From assembly GCF_026745355.1 (NCBI RefSeq), contig NC_079203.1:7321627-7385626 (forward strand): 64,000 bases of DNA, read 5' to 3'. Below the pieces are notes generated by a model that was given only the letters and a program-made list of their open reading frames with translations, was not told where the DNA came from and made no database searches. The DNA is from Beta vulgaris subsp. vulgaris. Lineage: Eukaryota > Streptophyta > Magnoliopsida > Caryophyllales > Amaranthaceae. This document shows, in pieces, positions 11,651 through 22,100 of the stretch. The first letter of the stretch is position 1. The number at the start of each line of letters is the position of its first letter. A program made the position numbers and the translations under genes.

Positions 11651-12059
11651 AAAAGATGTCGCAATAAGTTATGATATCTTTGTTAATGGATGTTTCAACT
11701 AATCCTTCTTTACATTTGTTCTTCTTAATTCGTTAGGATCGATTCTTCTTGGATATATGCGTGTTCTAACTTTTTTTCATGTACCAAATATATGAAGGAA
11801 AGATATTCGCTTCTTGAATTTTTCCCACATATTGAAATATTTGAGATGTGCGCGGTTTATGCAAGTGTCATTTTCATAATTAGGTGTTACAATATTTAAG
11901 TGTAGGGTAGGAAATTAAGTCCAATTATATAATTACGCCTAAAAGTGAGTCTCTCTCTAGCCGCTGCTAGGGTTTGAGTGACAGTCTTGGTGCGCGAGTC
12001 GGTAGTCTCGATTTCGCTGGAGTTTTGTACCCTTCGCTAGGGGGTTTTTGTCGGTTGTT

Positions 12060-13103
12060 ATGGCCGACGAAATCATAGCGAGATGTTCTACGCTATCAAT
12101 TACAGAGGAGGAAGAGATCGTCATTGGTGTCAACGAGATAATCGAATCGGATGAACGCAATGATTTGGATCTTTCTATTGTGGGGAAAATAATGACTACA
12201 AGACCTTGCAATTTTGAAGCTTTTAAGAAAACGATGAATCAGATCTGGAGTATTTCAAAGGCAGCACTTTTTCGACAAATTGAGAGTGGCCTGTTTGTTG
12301 TTCAATTTGCCTCGGTAAGAGACCGGGCTAAGGTCCTTGCAGGGCGACCATGGACTTTCGATAATCATCTGATCCTAATGAAGGAGCTTGAAGGTAGCTT
12401 TCAACCGTCGGAGATTATCCTCTCTCACTCACCTTTCTGGATTCGTCTGTACAATCTTCCGCTGGATTGTAGAACGGAAAAACATATTCGACTTATTGGA
12501 GGGAGTGTGGGAGAAATTCTGGAAGTTGAACACTCGGGAGTATTGTGGGATAAATCGGCCCGGTTGAAGGTACTGTTGGATGTTTCTACACCACTTCGTC
12601 GAATCCTAAAAGTTCGAAATTCTAAAGGGGTGGTGGTGGTTGTTGAAGTAAAGTATGAACGCCTTCCTACTTTTTGTTATGTATGTGGGCAAATAGGGCA
12701 TATTGAACGTGATTGTACTTTAGAATCTGAAGATGAGAGAGGTGTTGAGAAGCAATGGGGAGCATGGCTCAAAGCTTCCCCACGCCGTGGTAGACTAATG
12801 ATGGAGGAAGAAGTCAAAAACTTTCTCAAATGCTATAAATCACTGGCTTTTGAGAATCAGGTGAAGCAAGCCACCGAACACTCTGAGCAAGTTATACCAT
12901 GCAGTAAAGGACAAGAAAATCCTTCTTGTCATGTGGAAGAATTTGATGCGGTGGACCACGTGGACCATGTGGGAATTAATGTAACTAATTTAATGCCTAC
13001 TCCTATATCTACTGTACCTATTTCATTAGATTCTATCACTGACATTCATACAGTAAGTCAACTTCCTCCTACTATTTTCTCTATAGGAAATGGGGTGCTT
13101 TAA
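12060..13103 (+). pseudogene. LINE ORF1 (DUF4283 and zinc knuckle)
   Basis: RNA-binding ORF1 protein of the LINE, thought to coat the element RNA. The start taken is the ATG at 12060 (MADEIIARC); the frame opens earlier only with TTG. Roughly residues 35-150 form a DUF4283-like region (RPWTFDNHLILMKEL, then FWIRLYNLPLDC). A CCHC knuckle CYVCGQIGHIERDC spans 206-219. The frame stops at 13103, and lysine-rich sequence of ORF1 character continues in another frame at 13142-13402, so the natural C-terminus has probably been lost through a small indel. 347 residues remain. Confidence 0.85.
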
Positions 13104-13141
13104 AAGGGGTAAAAAAGGGGAGGTGTTCAAAAAAGTATCAT

Positions 13142-13402
13142 GTGAAAGATGGCAGGCAGACGGGAGGTAAAAAGATTGTGGAAATGGAGGACAGTAAAGG
13201 TGAGAAAAGAAAACTGGGAGAAAATATGTTAGTTAATGATGAACTGGAGGAGGGGGTGGGTCTAATTAAAAAAACCAAAAGCGGGGCGCATGGAGATGTA
13301 AATGAGGTAGTGATGGAGGATGTTGATGTTATGAGTGTTGTTATCTCAGGGATTGGTAGTGAATCTCAAGTAGCGGAGGTTGGTGTGCACCAACCCCGCT
13401 AA
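13142..13402 (+). pseudogene. displaced C-terminal part of LINE ORF1
   Basis: An 86-codon frame of acidic and lysine-rich sequence (EDSKGEKRKLGEN, LIKKTKSGAHG) directly between ORF1 and ORF2 and in a different frame from ORF1. It ends six bases before the ORF2 start. It most likely encoded the ORF1 tail before an indel between about 13080 and 13140. This is inferred from position and composition only. Confidence 0.55.
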
Positions 13403-13407
13403 GAACA

Positions 13408-14395
13408 ATGAAACTATTAAACTGGAACTGTAATGGGCTTGGCAACCCATTGACAGTTAAAGCTCTCCAAGACTGGTGTTGGAGAGATAGGCCGAAGATG
13501 GTTTTTGTGATGGAAACTAAGATTGATGAGCAACGATTAACACTAATTCGTAATCGGTGCGGTTTTCAGAATGGTTTATGTTTGAGTAGTCAAGGGAGAT
13601 CAAGAGGGATGGGTTTTCGATGGCGGGATGTGGAGGTGAATGTTTGTTCATATTCCCACCACCACTTTGAAGTAGATGTGTGTGATGCGAGTAATTCTCC
13701 TAGTTGGAAGGCGGTTGGTGTATATGGATGGCCAGAGGCGTCAAACAAGCACTTGACATGGGAGTTGATGAGGAACATTAGAGCGAGAACTGCACTACCC
13801 CTTATGATGTTTGGTGACTTTAATGAGATTTTGGGGAATAATGAAAAAGAGGGTGGAGTAGTGCGTGGTGAAAGGCAGCTCCGATGCGTTTAGAGCGACC
13901 CTAGAGGATTGTGAGTGTCGAGATTTGGGGTATAGAGGAAATATTTTCACTTGGCAACGTGGCAATTCACTTGAGACGTTGGTGCGGGAATGATTGGATC
14001 GGTTTATAGCTGATAATAATTGGTGCCTAAAATTTCCTTATGCGGAGGTTGTTCATTTGCCAATATGTCATTCTGATCATGCCCCGATTTTATTGAAATA
14101 TGGGGATATGCAGCACAAACGAGCACAGGGCCTATTATTTCGATTTGAAGCTCTTTGGCTTTCTAGTGAGGAGAGTGGAAAAGTGGTGTCAGATGCATGG
14201 TTGGCCGGCTCGGGCAACCCTATTCATGCGAGAATTGAGATGGTGGCAGCGAAGCTCTCCTCTTGGTCTGCTCATACTTTTGGTAATGTTCGAAACAGGA
14301 TCAAGGGGAGCCGAGAGAAAACTTCAAGCAATTCAAGGGGGGCAACTTGATGCTCTCCTACTTCAATAATGCCACAATATTCGGGATGAGCTTGA
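13408..14395 (+). pseudogene. LINE ORF2, endonuclease part (frameshifted)
   Basis: Apurinic-type endonuclease that nicks target DNA to prime reverse transcription. The ATG at 13408 begins MKLLNWNCNGLG; catalytic-type residues are seen at N7, E36 (METKID), Y107 and D137/N139 (FGDFNEI), and SDHAPI follows further on. The frame breaks near 13875. The continuing domain (GNIFTWQRGNSLE) is in another frame, and a TGA at about 13990 stands where the family usually has CGA (Arg). Another break lies near 14330. Clearly dead. Confidence 0.88.
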
Positions 14396-16090
14396 TAAAT
14401 TACGACAATTGGAAGAGTCCTATTGGCACGCGCGGGCGCGTGCTAACGAGCTCCGGGATGGTGATAAGAACACCACCTATTTCCACCACAAAGCTTCTAG
14501 CCGCAAGAAACGTAATTTTATAAGGGGATTGACGAATGAAAATGGCGAGTGGAAAGATGAGAAAGAGGACATGGATGAAATTATTGCCTCCTATTTTACG
14601 CAATTGTTTGCTACAGAGAATCCGTATGGCTTTGAGGAGGCTATGAGGGGGTTGAAATGGTGGTGACGCCAGAAATGAATGCGTCTCTTGGACTTTAGCC
14701 CAGCAGCGACGAAATTCGAGAGGCCCTTTTTCAGATGCATCCAAATAAGGCCCCGTGGCCCGACGGAATGCACGCTTTTTTTTCCAAAAATTCTGGGGTG
14801 TTATTGGTGCGGATGTGGTTCGATTTGTGCAAGGGTGGTGGCGTGGTGATGTGAACTTGAATGAGGTAAATCGCACTTGCATTGTTTTGATTCCGAAAGT
14901 GAATGATCCTAAGAGCATGACGGACTTTCGACCGATTAGTTTGTGCAATGTTTTGTACAAAATTATTTCTAAAACTCTTGCCAACAAAATGAAACATATG
15001 CTAGGTGATCTTATTTCGATAAATCAGAGTGCTTTGTGCCTAGACGACTCATTACTGATAATGCACTAATTGCTTTTGAAATCTTTCATAATATGAAAAG
15101 GTAAGGAGAGGGGAGGGGTGGTAATGTGGCTTTAAAGCTTGATATGAGTAAAGCTTATGATAGGGTGGAATGGAGTTTTTTGGAGAAAGTAATGCTAAAG
15201 ATGGGGTTTAATGTAAGCTGGCCATAGGATAATAGACTGTCTCTCGAGTGTATCCTTCTCCTTCAAGTACAATGGAGGCATTTCAGGCTCTTTGGTACCG
15301 ACTAGAGGCGTCCGGCAAGGGGATCCTATTTCACCATATTTATTCCTTATATGTGCTGATGTGTTTTCTTTATTGATTAAAAAGCGACAACTGATAAACA
15401 GATTCATGGAGCTCGTGTGTGCAGAGGGGCTGAGCTCCAGCGATTACTCATCTCTTTTTTGCTGACGATAGTATCTTCTTTGCAAAAGCTAATCTGCAGG
15501 AGTGTTCTAAAGTGGCTGATATAATCAAAACGTATGAAAGAGCATCTGGTCAGAAAGTTAAGAAGTGGCTTTTAGCAAAGGTGTTGTTTCACAAAGAAGA
15601 GAAGAGATTGTGAGAGCTCTGGGGTTAGGGAAGTTGATCGTCATGAGAAGTATTTAGGGTTGCCTACTATTATTAGGAGATCAAAAAAGGTTGTGTTTTC
15701 TTGCCTCAAGGAACAAATATGGAAGAAACTACAAGGGTGGAAAGAAAAATTGGTGTCTCGTCCCGAGAAAGAGGATCTAATTAAAGCTGTTGCTCAAGCC
15801 ATCCCCACATACATGATGAGTATATCTTTAAAATCCCGGAGGGCCTTATCGATGAAATTCATGTGGTGCTTGCAAAGTTTTGGTGGGGCTCCAATACCAC
15901 TTCGAAGAAGATTCATTGGCATAGTTGGGAAGCGCTTTGCCTACCGAAGTCCATGGGGGGAATGGGATTAGGGATCTAAAGTGATTTAATCAAGCCTTGT
16001 TGGCCAAACAAGGGTGGAGACTTGGTATGGAAACTCCCTCGCTCCTCCATAGCGTTTTGAAGGCCCGGTATTTTAAGAACTTGGATTTCC
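14396..16090 (+). pseudogene. LINE ORF2, reverse transcriptase part (multiply broken)
   Basis: The reverse transcriptase can be followed through several frames: RDGDKNTTYFHHKASSRKK, then HPNKAPWPDG (the family has Gly where Trp stands), DFRPISLCNVLYKIISK, the catalytic block [12 protein letters not shown] near 15139-15175, RQGDPISPYLFLICAD near 15310-15360, and FADDSIFF near 15456-15480. Both Asp pairs of the active site survive, but at least four frame changes or stops lie between the blocks, so no active enzyme can be made. Confidence 0.88.
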
Positions 16091-17488
16091 TTGCGGCTCT
16101 ACAAGGTTTCGACCCGAGTTATAGTTGGCGCAGCATATGGGGCGCTAATTAAGTCCTTGTTACTCGAAGGTTTAAAGTGGCGGGTTGGGAATGGTGAGTC
16201 GATAAATTTATGGGAGGATTCATGGCTGCTCGAAAATGGGGTTCACATTGTGCCGTCCCCACATGGAAATTTCAATCGAGATATGCGTGTGTCAGAATTA
16301 CTAGACTTCGACACAAGGGGTTGGAATGTTGATGTAGTAAATGCCACGTTTGCTGATAATGAGCGTCAATGGGTGCTCGATATTCCCCTCCCTCTTTCTT
16401 GGCGTGGTGATTCGAGATATTGGTGGCCTATGTTGAACGACATGTATACCGTTCGATCGGGCTATTGGCTGGGCAGGTTGGGGAAGCAACGCACATGGGA
16501 GTTATTTTATGGCGATAGCGAACGTGAGCTTTGGCGACTTGTGTGGAGCATGGATGACCCGCCGAAGCTTAAACATTTCATTTGGAGAGCTTGCAAAGGA
16601 AGCCTGGGAGTCTCAAGTGTCCTTCACCGTCAACACATTCGTGAGTCTTGTGTGTGTACTGTGTGGCCATGAGGATGAAATAATCATGCATTCTCTATTT
16701 GATTGTAAGCATGCTATGGAAATTTGGGCCATAGTGATTTTATGGGGTTGCTACTGGAGGCACCTACCACTTCATTTGTGGATAGGTTAGTGTGGCTAGC
16801 TGAAAAGTTAAACAAGGATGCTCTCTCATCTTTTGCCTCTCTAGCATGGGCTGCATGGTTTTGTAGGAATAAGGAGGTGTTTGGGGATGTCGAAAATATC
16901 AATCCAAGCTATGTTGCTACAGGTTTCATGAAGTTGAAAATGGAGTATGGTGAATATAATAAGGTGGGCAGCATGGTACATCCCCCTCAAATTCCCATGC
17001 GAAGTACTTGGAGTCTCCCTCCTACTACCTTTGTTAAAATTAATGTTGATGCACATGTGAGACATGATGTGGGAGTATCTTTTGGCATGGTAATCAGGGA
17101 TGAAGGGGGCAATGTTGTTGCGGCTGGAGTGAGGAGAATAGCATCCAACTGGAGGCCTGCACTTGCAGAGGCTGGGGCAGCACAATTTGGAGTTGAAGTG
17201 GCTCGTAGAATGGGGTTTGAGAAGGTGATGCTGGAATCCGATTCCATAAATGTGGTACAAGCCATACGACAGAGACAAAGGGGTGCAGCTCCTATTTTTC
17301 TTTTGTTTGATGATATTATTGATATGAGCTCTTATTTCTCTTCTTTTCAGTGCTCTCATGTTAAACGAGCAGGGAATACAATAGCACATAATGTAGCTAG
17401 GTGGGATGTTATGGTTGGGTCGGAGAACATTTGTACTCATTCATTCCCGCAAAGTATTCAAACTTTGGCGGGTCTTGATTTTCTTTAA
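16091..17488 (+). pseudogene. LINE ORF2 C-terminus: zf-RVT and RNase H
   Basis: Two long frames. 16091-16672 holds the connection region and the start of the zf-RVT domain (PPKLKHFIWRACKGSL); the Cys/His half (CVLCGHEDEIIMHSLFDC) continues in another frame. 16724-17488 holds an RNase H domain (VKINVDA, GMVIRDEGGNVVAAG, AEAGAAQFGVEVAR, LESDSINVVQAI, VKRAGNTIAHNVAR) complete to the natural stop just before the poly-A. This is the best preserved part of ORF2. Confidence 0.88.
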
Positions 17489-17861
17489 TATGCCTGGCTC
17501 GTTTTCCCTTGAAAAAAAAAATATTTAAGTGTAGGGTCAAATATCTTATTGTTATACATTTCTTTTTACGATAATGTTAAAAAAGGAAAATCAGGACAGG
17601 ACATTTGACTATATGAGTGATACAACTAGATGATATTGGCATCGTATTTACGAATATGTCCTAATTCTTTGCTTTTATTCACGAGATTACCACTTGATTT
17701 ACAACACTGTATGATCAAGCCTTAAGGTGATTTGAACGACTTGAAGGTGCTTGAAACTAGTATTATTAGATATTAAATATTTATTGTATATAAAGGATTT
17801 CTGATTTTAACTTATCAGTTTGCACTCTCAAGTTTTCAGTTTTAACTTCAAGGAAGTTTAC

Positions 17862-18168
17862 AAGAGGTATCTTTGTACTTTAATAAAGGTATTAATGCAA
17901 ATTAGGGTATCAATGTAATTGAAAGAATGGAAATTTCATTAGTTTTATGAAGAGCATTTCGACAGTTTAACTAAGGGGTATGTATTTAAAAAGGGATAAT
18001 TTCGTAATTTAAAAAGGAATAATTCGTAATTCGCACAAGGGGTATTTTTGTAATTTCAAATAAGAGGTATTTTGCAAATTTAACAAGGGGCAGTATTGTA
18101 ATCTTAAAAGGGGTATTTTCAATTTTCATGACCACGCTTGTGGTACTTATGTAATTTAATAAATCATA
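17862..18168. repeat. degenerate tandem repeat, AAGGGGTATTTTTGTAATTT type
   Basis: About ten imperfect units of 25-30 bp built on GGGGTATTTT.GTAATTT between the LINE and the telomere-like block. Units vary in length and sequence. No coding content. Such GGTA/TTTGTAA stretches are common as old minisatellites in plant intergenic DNA. Confidence 0.6.
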
Positions 18169-18177
18169 TGCCCTGTG

Positions 18178-18308
18178 CCTAAATCTAACCCAAAACCTTA
18201 AACCCTAAACTCTGAATGTTAAACCTTATATCCTAAATCCTAAACCCTATAACCTAAACATATACCCCAACTCCTAAACCCCAAACCTAAAACCCTAAAC
18301 CTTATATA
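18178..18308. repeat. interstitial telomere-like repeats
   Basis: About 130 bp of CCCTAAA-type units (AAACCCTAAAC, CCTAAATCCTAAACCCTA, CCAAACCTAAAACCCTAAAC), the plant telomere motif, heavily degenerated. It lies far from any chromosome end as judged by the flanking genes, so it is an interstitial remnant. Confidence 0.75.
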
Positions 18309-19183
18309 TAAAGTCGTAAAAATATGCAGCTAATTAATAGTCCATTTATGATTATTTTTTTTGTCAAACTAATGCAGTCAAATACTAAAATTACAAAATA
18401 ATATGTATGAGTTATGTAGTCATCAAACTGCAATCCATTATATTTTTGCCATTTTGTTTGTATTTGTTTGTGCGATCCCTCCTTTTCTAGCCAATCGGTT
18501 TTATAATTCAACAATTTAAGTTGGTTACGAACACGTTGATTAACTGATCAAGGCTTTCCCATTATTAGAGAGTATTTATAGTCATATTATTCTTATGTAA
18601 ATCTAGTTTGTTAGTACCCCTCAAAAAAATTCTAACTTGTTAGTTTCTCTTTATCTGAACATAATTTATTATACTTGATCAACTTTAATTTTACCTTATA
18701 TCTTCACATGATTGGACCTATTTAGACTTGATCGGGCCTTAGACTTATTTTTTAAAAAGTGAAGAGAATTCAACTCTCATTTGGTTGACAGGAATTTATA
18801 TAGGCAATGGAAATTCTGTAAAAAAAAAAAAAAAAAAAAAACTCTAAATCTCACCATAACAAAAATAGAACCCAACAAATCAATCAGTGAAAGGCAGCTA
18901 AGTAAGAAATGGGACTATGGGAGACCCAATTTAATACACAATCTACATCTAGACAATGATTTATGACAAAAACAAGCAACATCCATTTTCTCATAGTCCC
19001 ATTTTATTTGTGTGATTTATAACAAATACAGATGCCTTCAAATGAACACTGCCTGACCTAGTTTCTAGCTCTCAATAGATGCTGAAATGAGCCTTATTCA
19101 ATGGTGAAACCACACAAATAAAAGTAGGGAATCCAATATCACAAATTGAAGAGTGAAACATCCACCAAAAGCCAATTGTATGT
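18309..19183. other. intergenic, 3' flank of the D4-like annexin
   Basis: AT-rich, with a run of about 22 A at 18820-18841 and no coding signal. The last 150 bases are likely 3' untranslated sequence of the minus-strand annexin. Confidence 0.4.
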
Positions 19184-22100
19184 TTAATCTCCTCTTGCAA
19201 CCAAAGTAAGTAAGAAGTCCTTGAAGTTTCCCAGACAAGTCTCTTCAATTTTCTGGGACAAATTAGCTCCAAATCGCTTATAATACACTGCTTGTATCTC
19301 CTTCATGTAAACATCAGCTTGAGACACGATCACTCGAGTTAGCGCCTCTTGGGTGAACTCATTAGCCCCTTTCCTGAGTGCCACATCCAAAACCTGTTGA
19401 TTTTAAAACATAAGCTAAGCTATCTAGCAGCATGTTAAACAACATAATGCATCACATTGATACTTTAAACTGCATCTTACCTCACTGAAATAGACCTCAG
19501 GGATAACTAAGCATTGAAGTGCTACTTTTAAGCTCCAAAAACCATGAAATTCCTGCAGGGATTAATGCAACAGAGAAAATAGCAAATTTTCGTTCAGATC
19601 AAAAAAAATATCACATGTTCAATACTAAATTGCAGTCTGACAGTAAACTAATATACACTTTTGTCACTGTTTTTACCAAAATGACTAATAAGTACGGTGT
19701 ACCTCGTCAAGATCTTTTCCGAACAACTCCTTGTAGTGGCTGAAGATGGCCTTGAGATGGAGTTTGCTCCTTGTCGACAATATCCTGACTACCTCTTCAT
19801 CCTCAACAGGAAGGTTCTTCTTGATGGCATGGTGAAGAGCCTCTGCCTCAGATTTAGCACTCTCATCATGCACCCGTGAACCTTCGTACCTATAGGCGCT
19901 AACTAGCGCTACCAAAAGCTGTGCAGGACAATCAACAGACATTTTGTCAGTCATCCTCGAGAAAAAATTATGTTGTTTCCGATAGAGACTAGAAAGTATA
20001 TTCCAATCTTAAGGCCCTCATTTTCAAGAATGCATTTTAAGCTGCGAGCCTAGGAAAGAATAGATACTACTTTATCCAAATGAGCCTTTATCTATAATGC
20101 TAGAACTGCCTTAGGGAATTGAGTGCTAGATCTCTCTAGATGCTCACAGAAGGCGAGATTAATCCAAATCAGTAGGTGTTCAATGTTGATGCCTGGGATA
20201 GGAAAAAGCTATATCTACCTCATGGGTCAAATACCCACTAGAGATGGACATTTAATTAATGCACTGAGAATATTTTTTGATTGCCTATAACTAGTGATTA
20301 CCCCCGACTAGATGTAGCATTCTCTTTTAGCATACTATACAAGTTATGATGCAAAGACTTGAAAATGCTAATAAGTTTTACTCTCTCCGATCCTAATAAA
20401 CTTTACTCCTGGAAGGGAAATTTTCGGTCACCATTTTACTTTGATGCTCGTGTAAAAAATTAGTAGGGTGGGATACCATTTTGGCAACTTTTATTACCAA
20501 AGTTCATCAAAAAAAGAGATAGCCACTTTAACATGTGACAATCATAAAAAGGGAAGCGTCTAACCTTGCGTTCATGGCCATGGACATGGGACGCAACATC
20601 TTCCTCCACTGAGGAGTCAAAAAGGGAATGATAGGCTTTTCTTGCTCCTAAGAGCTCTTCGGACGATCTTGTGCAAGCAACTTCTATGATCAAGCTATAA
20701 CCATCGGGGCCCTTGGTTAAAGCCTCCTTGAACAAACGAGCATCTCTTTCCCAAGGATGCATGGTCCATAGCACCACAGCACTCTAAGATATGGACGTTA
20801 GCCACAATAAAGTTGATTAAGTATAGTTCTTAAGGAGCAACTGTCATAGAATGAACTCGGAGACTCAATAACTCTATATCTATCTATTCATCGATAGTAA
20901 ATTACAAAATTGAAAACACATATACACACCTTAAATCGTAGAACTTCATGCTTGATAAGTTCAACTTGTTGCTCATTCCACTTCTCAAACTGGCGTTCGT
21001 CTGCTAAAAAATGGTGTGGACTAGCCTTCCTAAATGAATGTTTTTGGTCATGTTGCCAATTCCCAACAATTGAAATCAATGCCTTCTCATCGACTCCAAG
21101 TCCTTCGTCACATTAAAACAAAAATTGTGTTTAATATATACTTCAGGAAACTCCTAATAAACTGAACTACTGAAGGTTTTGCACCTCAAATACACCCTAT
21201 TGGAAGCAAGACGACACCAGTAAATAGCTGCACATTGCTGATGATCTAAAATCACTATTAGAGTATTATATCTTACTCCAACTATATTTGCATTTACAAT
21301 CTGAATGCAGTTGACAGGAATTGCAACTCCCTAAAATTTGCACAGATTCAACTATTCAAGTAACAATCACAAATAGGCCGGTCTAGTCATGTCCGGTCTG
21401 TTAGGGTCGTTTTGCTTTCAAATCAGAAATGGTCATTCATAAACCGACCTTTTGGAGATTGATACATCTATCCACTAGTAAATAGTAATAGACAATCAAA
21501 AGTTGTACATGAAGATCAGGTATCATATCATCTAAATTATTATATAAGATGGTGATTTTTATATACAATATTTGTTATTTGACATGCAATATTTAGAATT
21601 ATATACTCAACATTTGTACATCTTCTGAACAAAATTCGCTCAGAATAACATTCCAGAATTAGGTACAGCTCTTGCTTAAAGGCCATAACCTTAGCATGAG
21701 AAAAAAAAAAAAAAGACCTAGTTTTTGTCTTCCTTTTATGACTACATTAAAGTTGCCCAGATATATAGCTTTTGACATTTTTTTTTTTTTTGATTTGGTA
21801 ATTAACTAGTCCAAGCAGGTTCAGTCCTCATGAGTCAGGAGGTAAGAAGGGAATCCCAACCCATAAGCATAAATCCACACAAACACCCCCAAATATGGGG
21901 TTGATGAGAGTCGAACTCCCAACCAAAAGACGTGGGAGCTCCAACCATTAAGCTCCCACATAATTCTCTTTATAGCTTCTAACATAACACACGAGTTATA
22001 TTCCTTTTGTGACTTTGATAAAGTGTCCATGATACATAGCTTTTGACATAATTGTACACATGACTACATGAGTTATAAAGGAGGAGAGAATCTGTGTTTT

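Larger units (their letters stand above)
11891..17537 (+). mobile_element. LINE (L1-type non-LTR retrotransposon) with 18-bp TSD
   Basis: The element body is 11909-17519 (5.6 kb). It is bounded by a perfect 18-bp direct repeat (AATATTTAAGTGTAGGGT) at 11891-11908 and 17520-17537; one A is shared with the poly-A tail. It has a 5' untranslated leader, ORF1 with a DUF4283-like region and CCHC knuckle, ORF2 with endonuclease, reverse transcriptase, zf-RVT and RNase H, and a short terminal poly-A. This is the plant L1 design ending in an RNase H domain. ORF2 is broken by several frameshifts and stops, so the copy is dead although it is full length by structure. It sits between the resistance gene's promoter and the 3' end of the D4-like annexin. 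Confidence 0.95.

Noticed and set aside
20375..20460. Stowaway MITE in intron 3 of the D4-like annexin (ACTCTCTCCGATCC)
   Set aside because: One end resembles a Stowaway terminus but no inverted partner was found within the intron.
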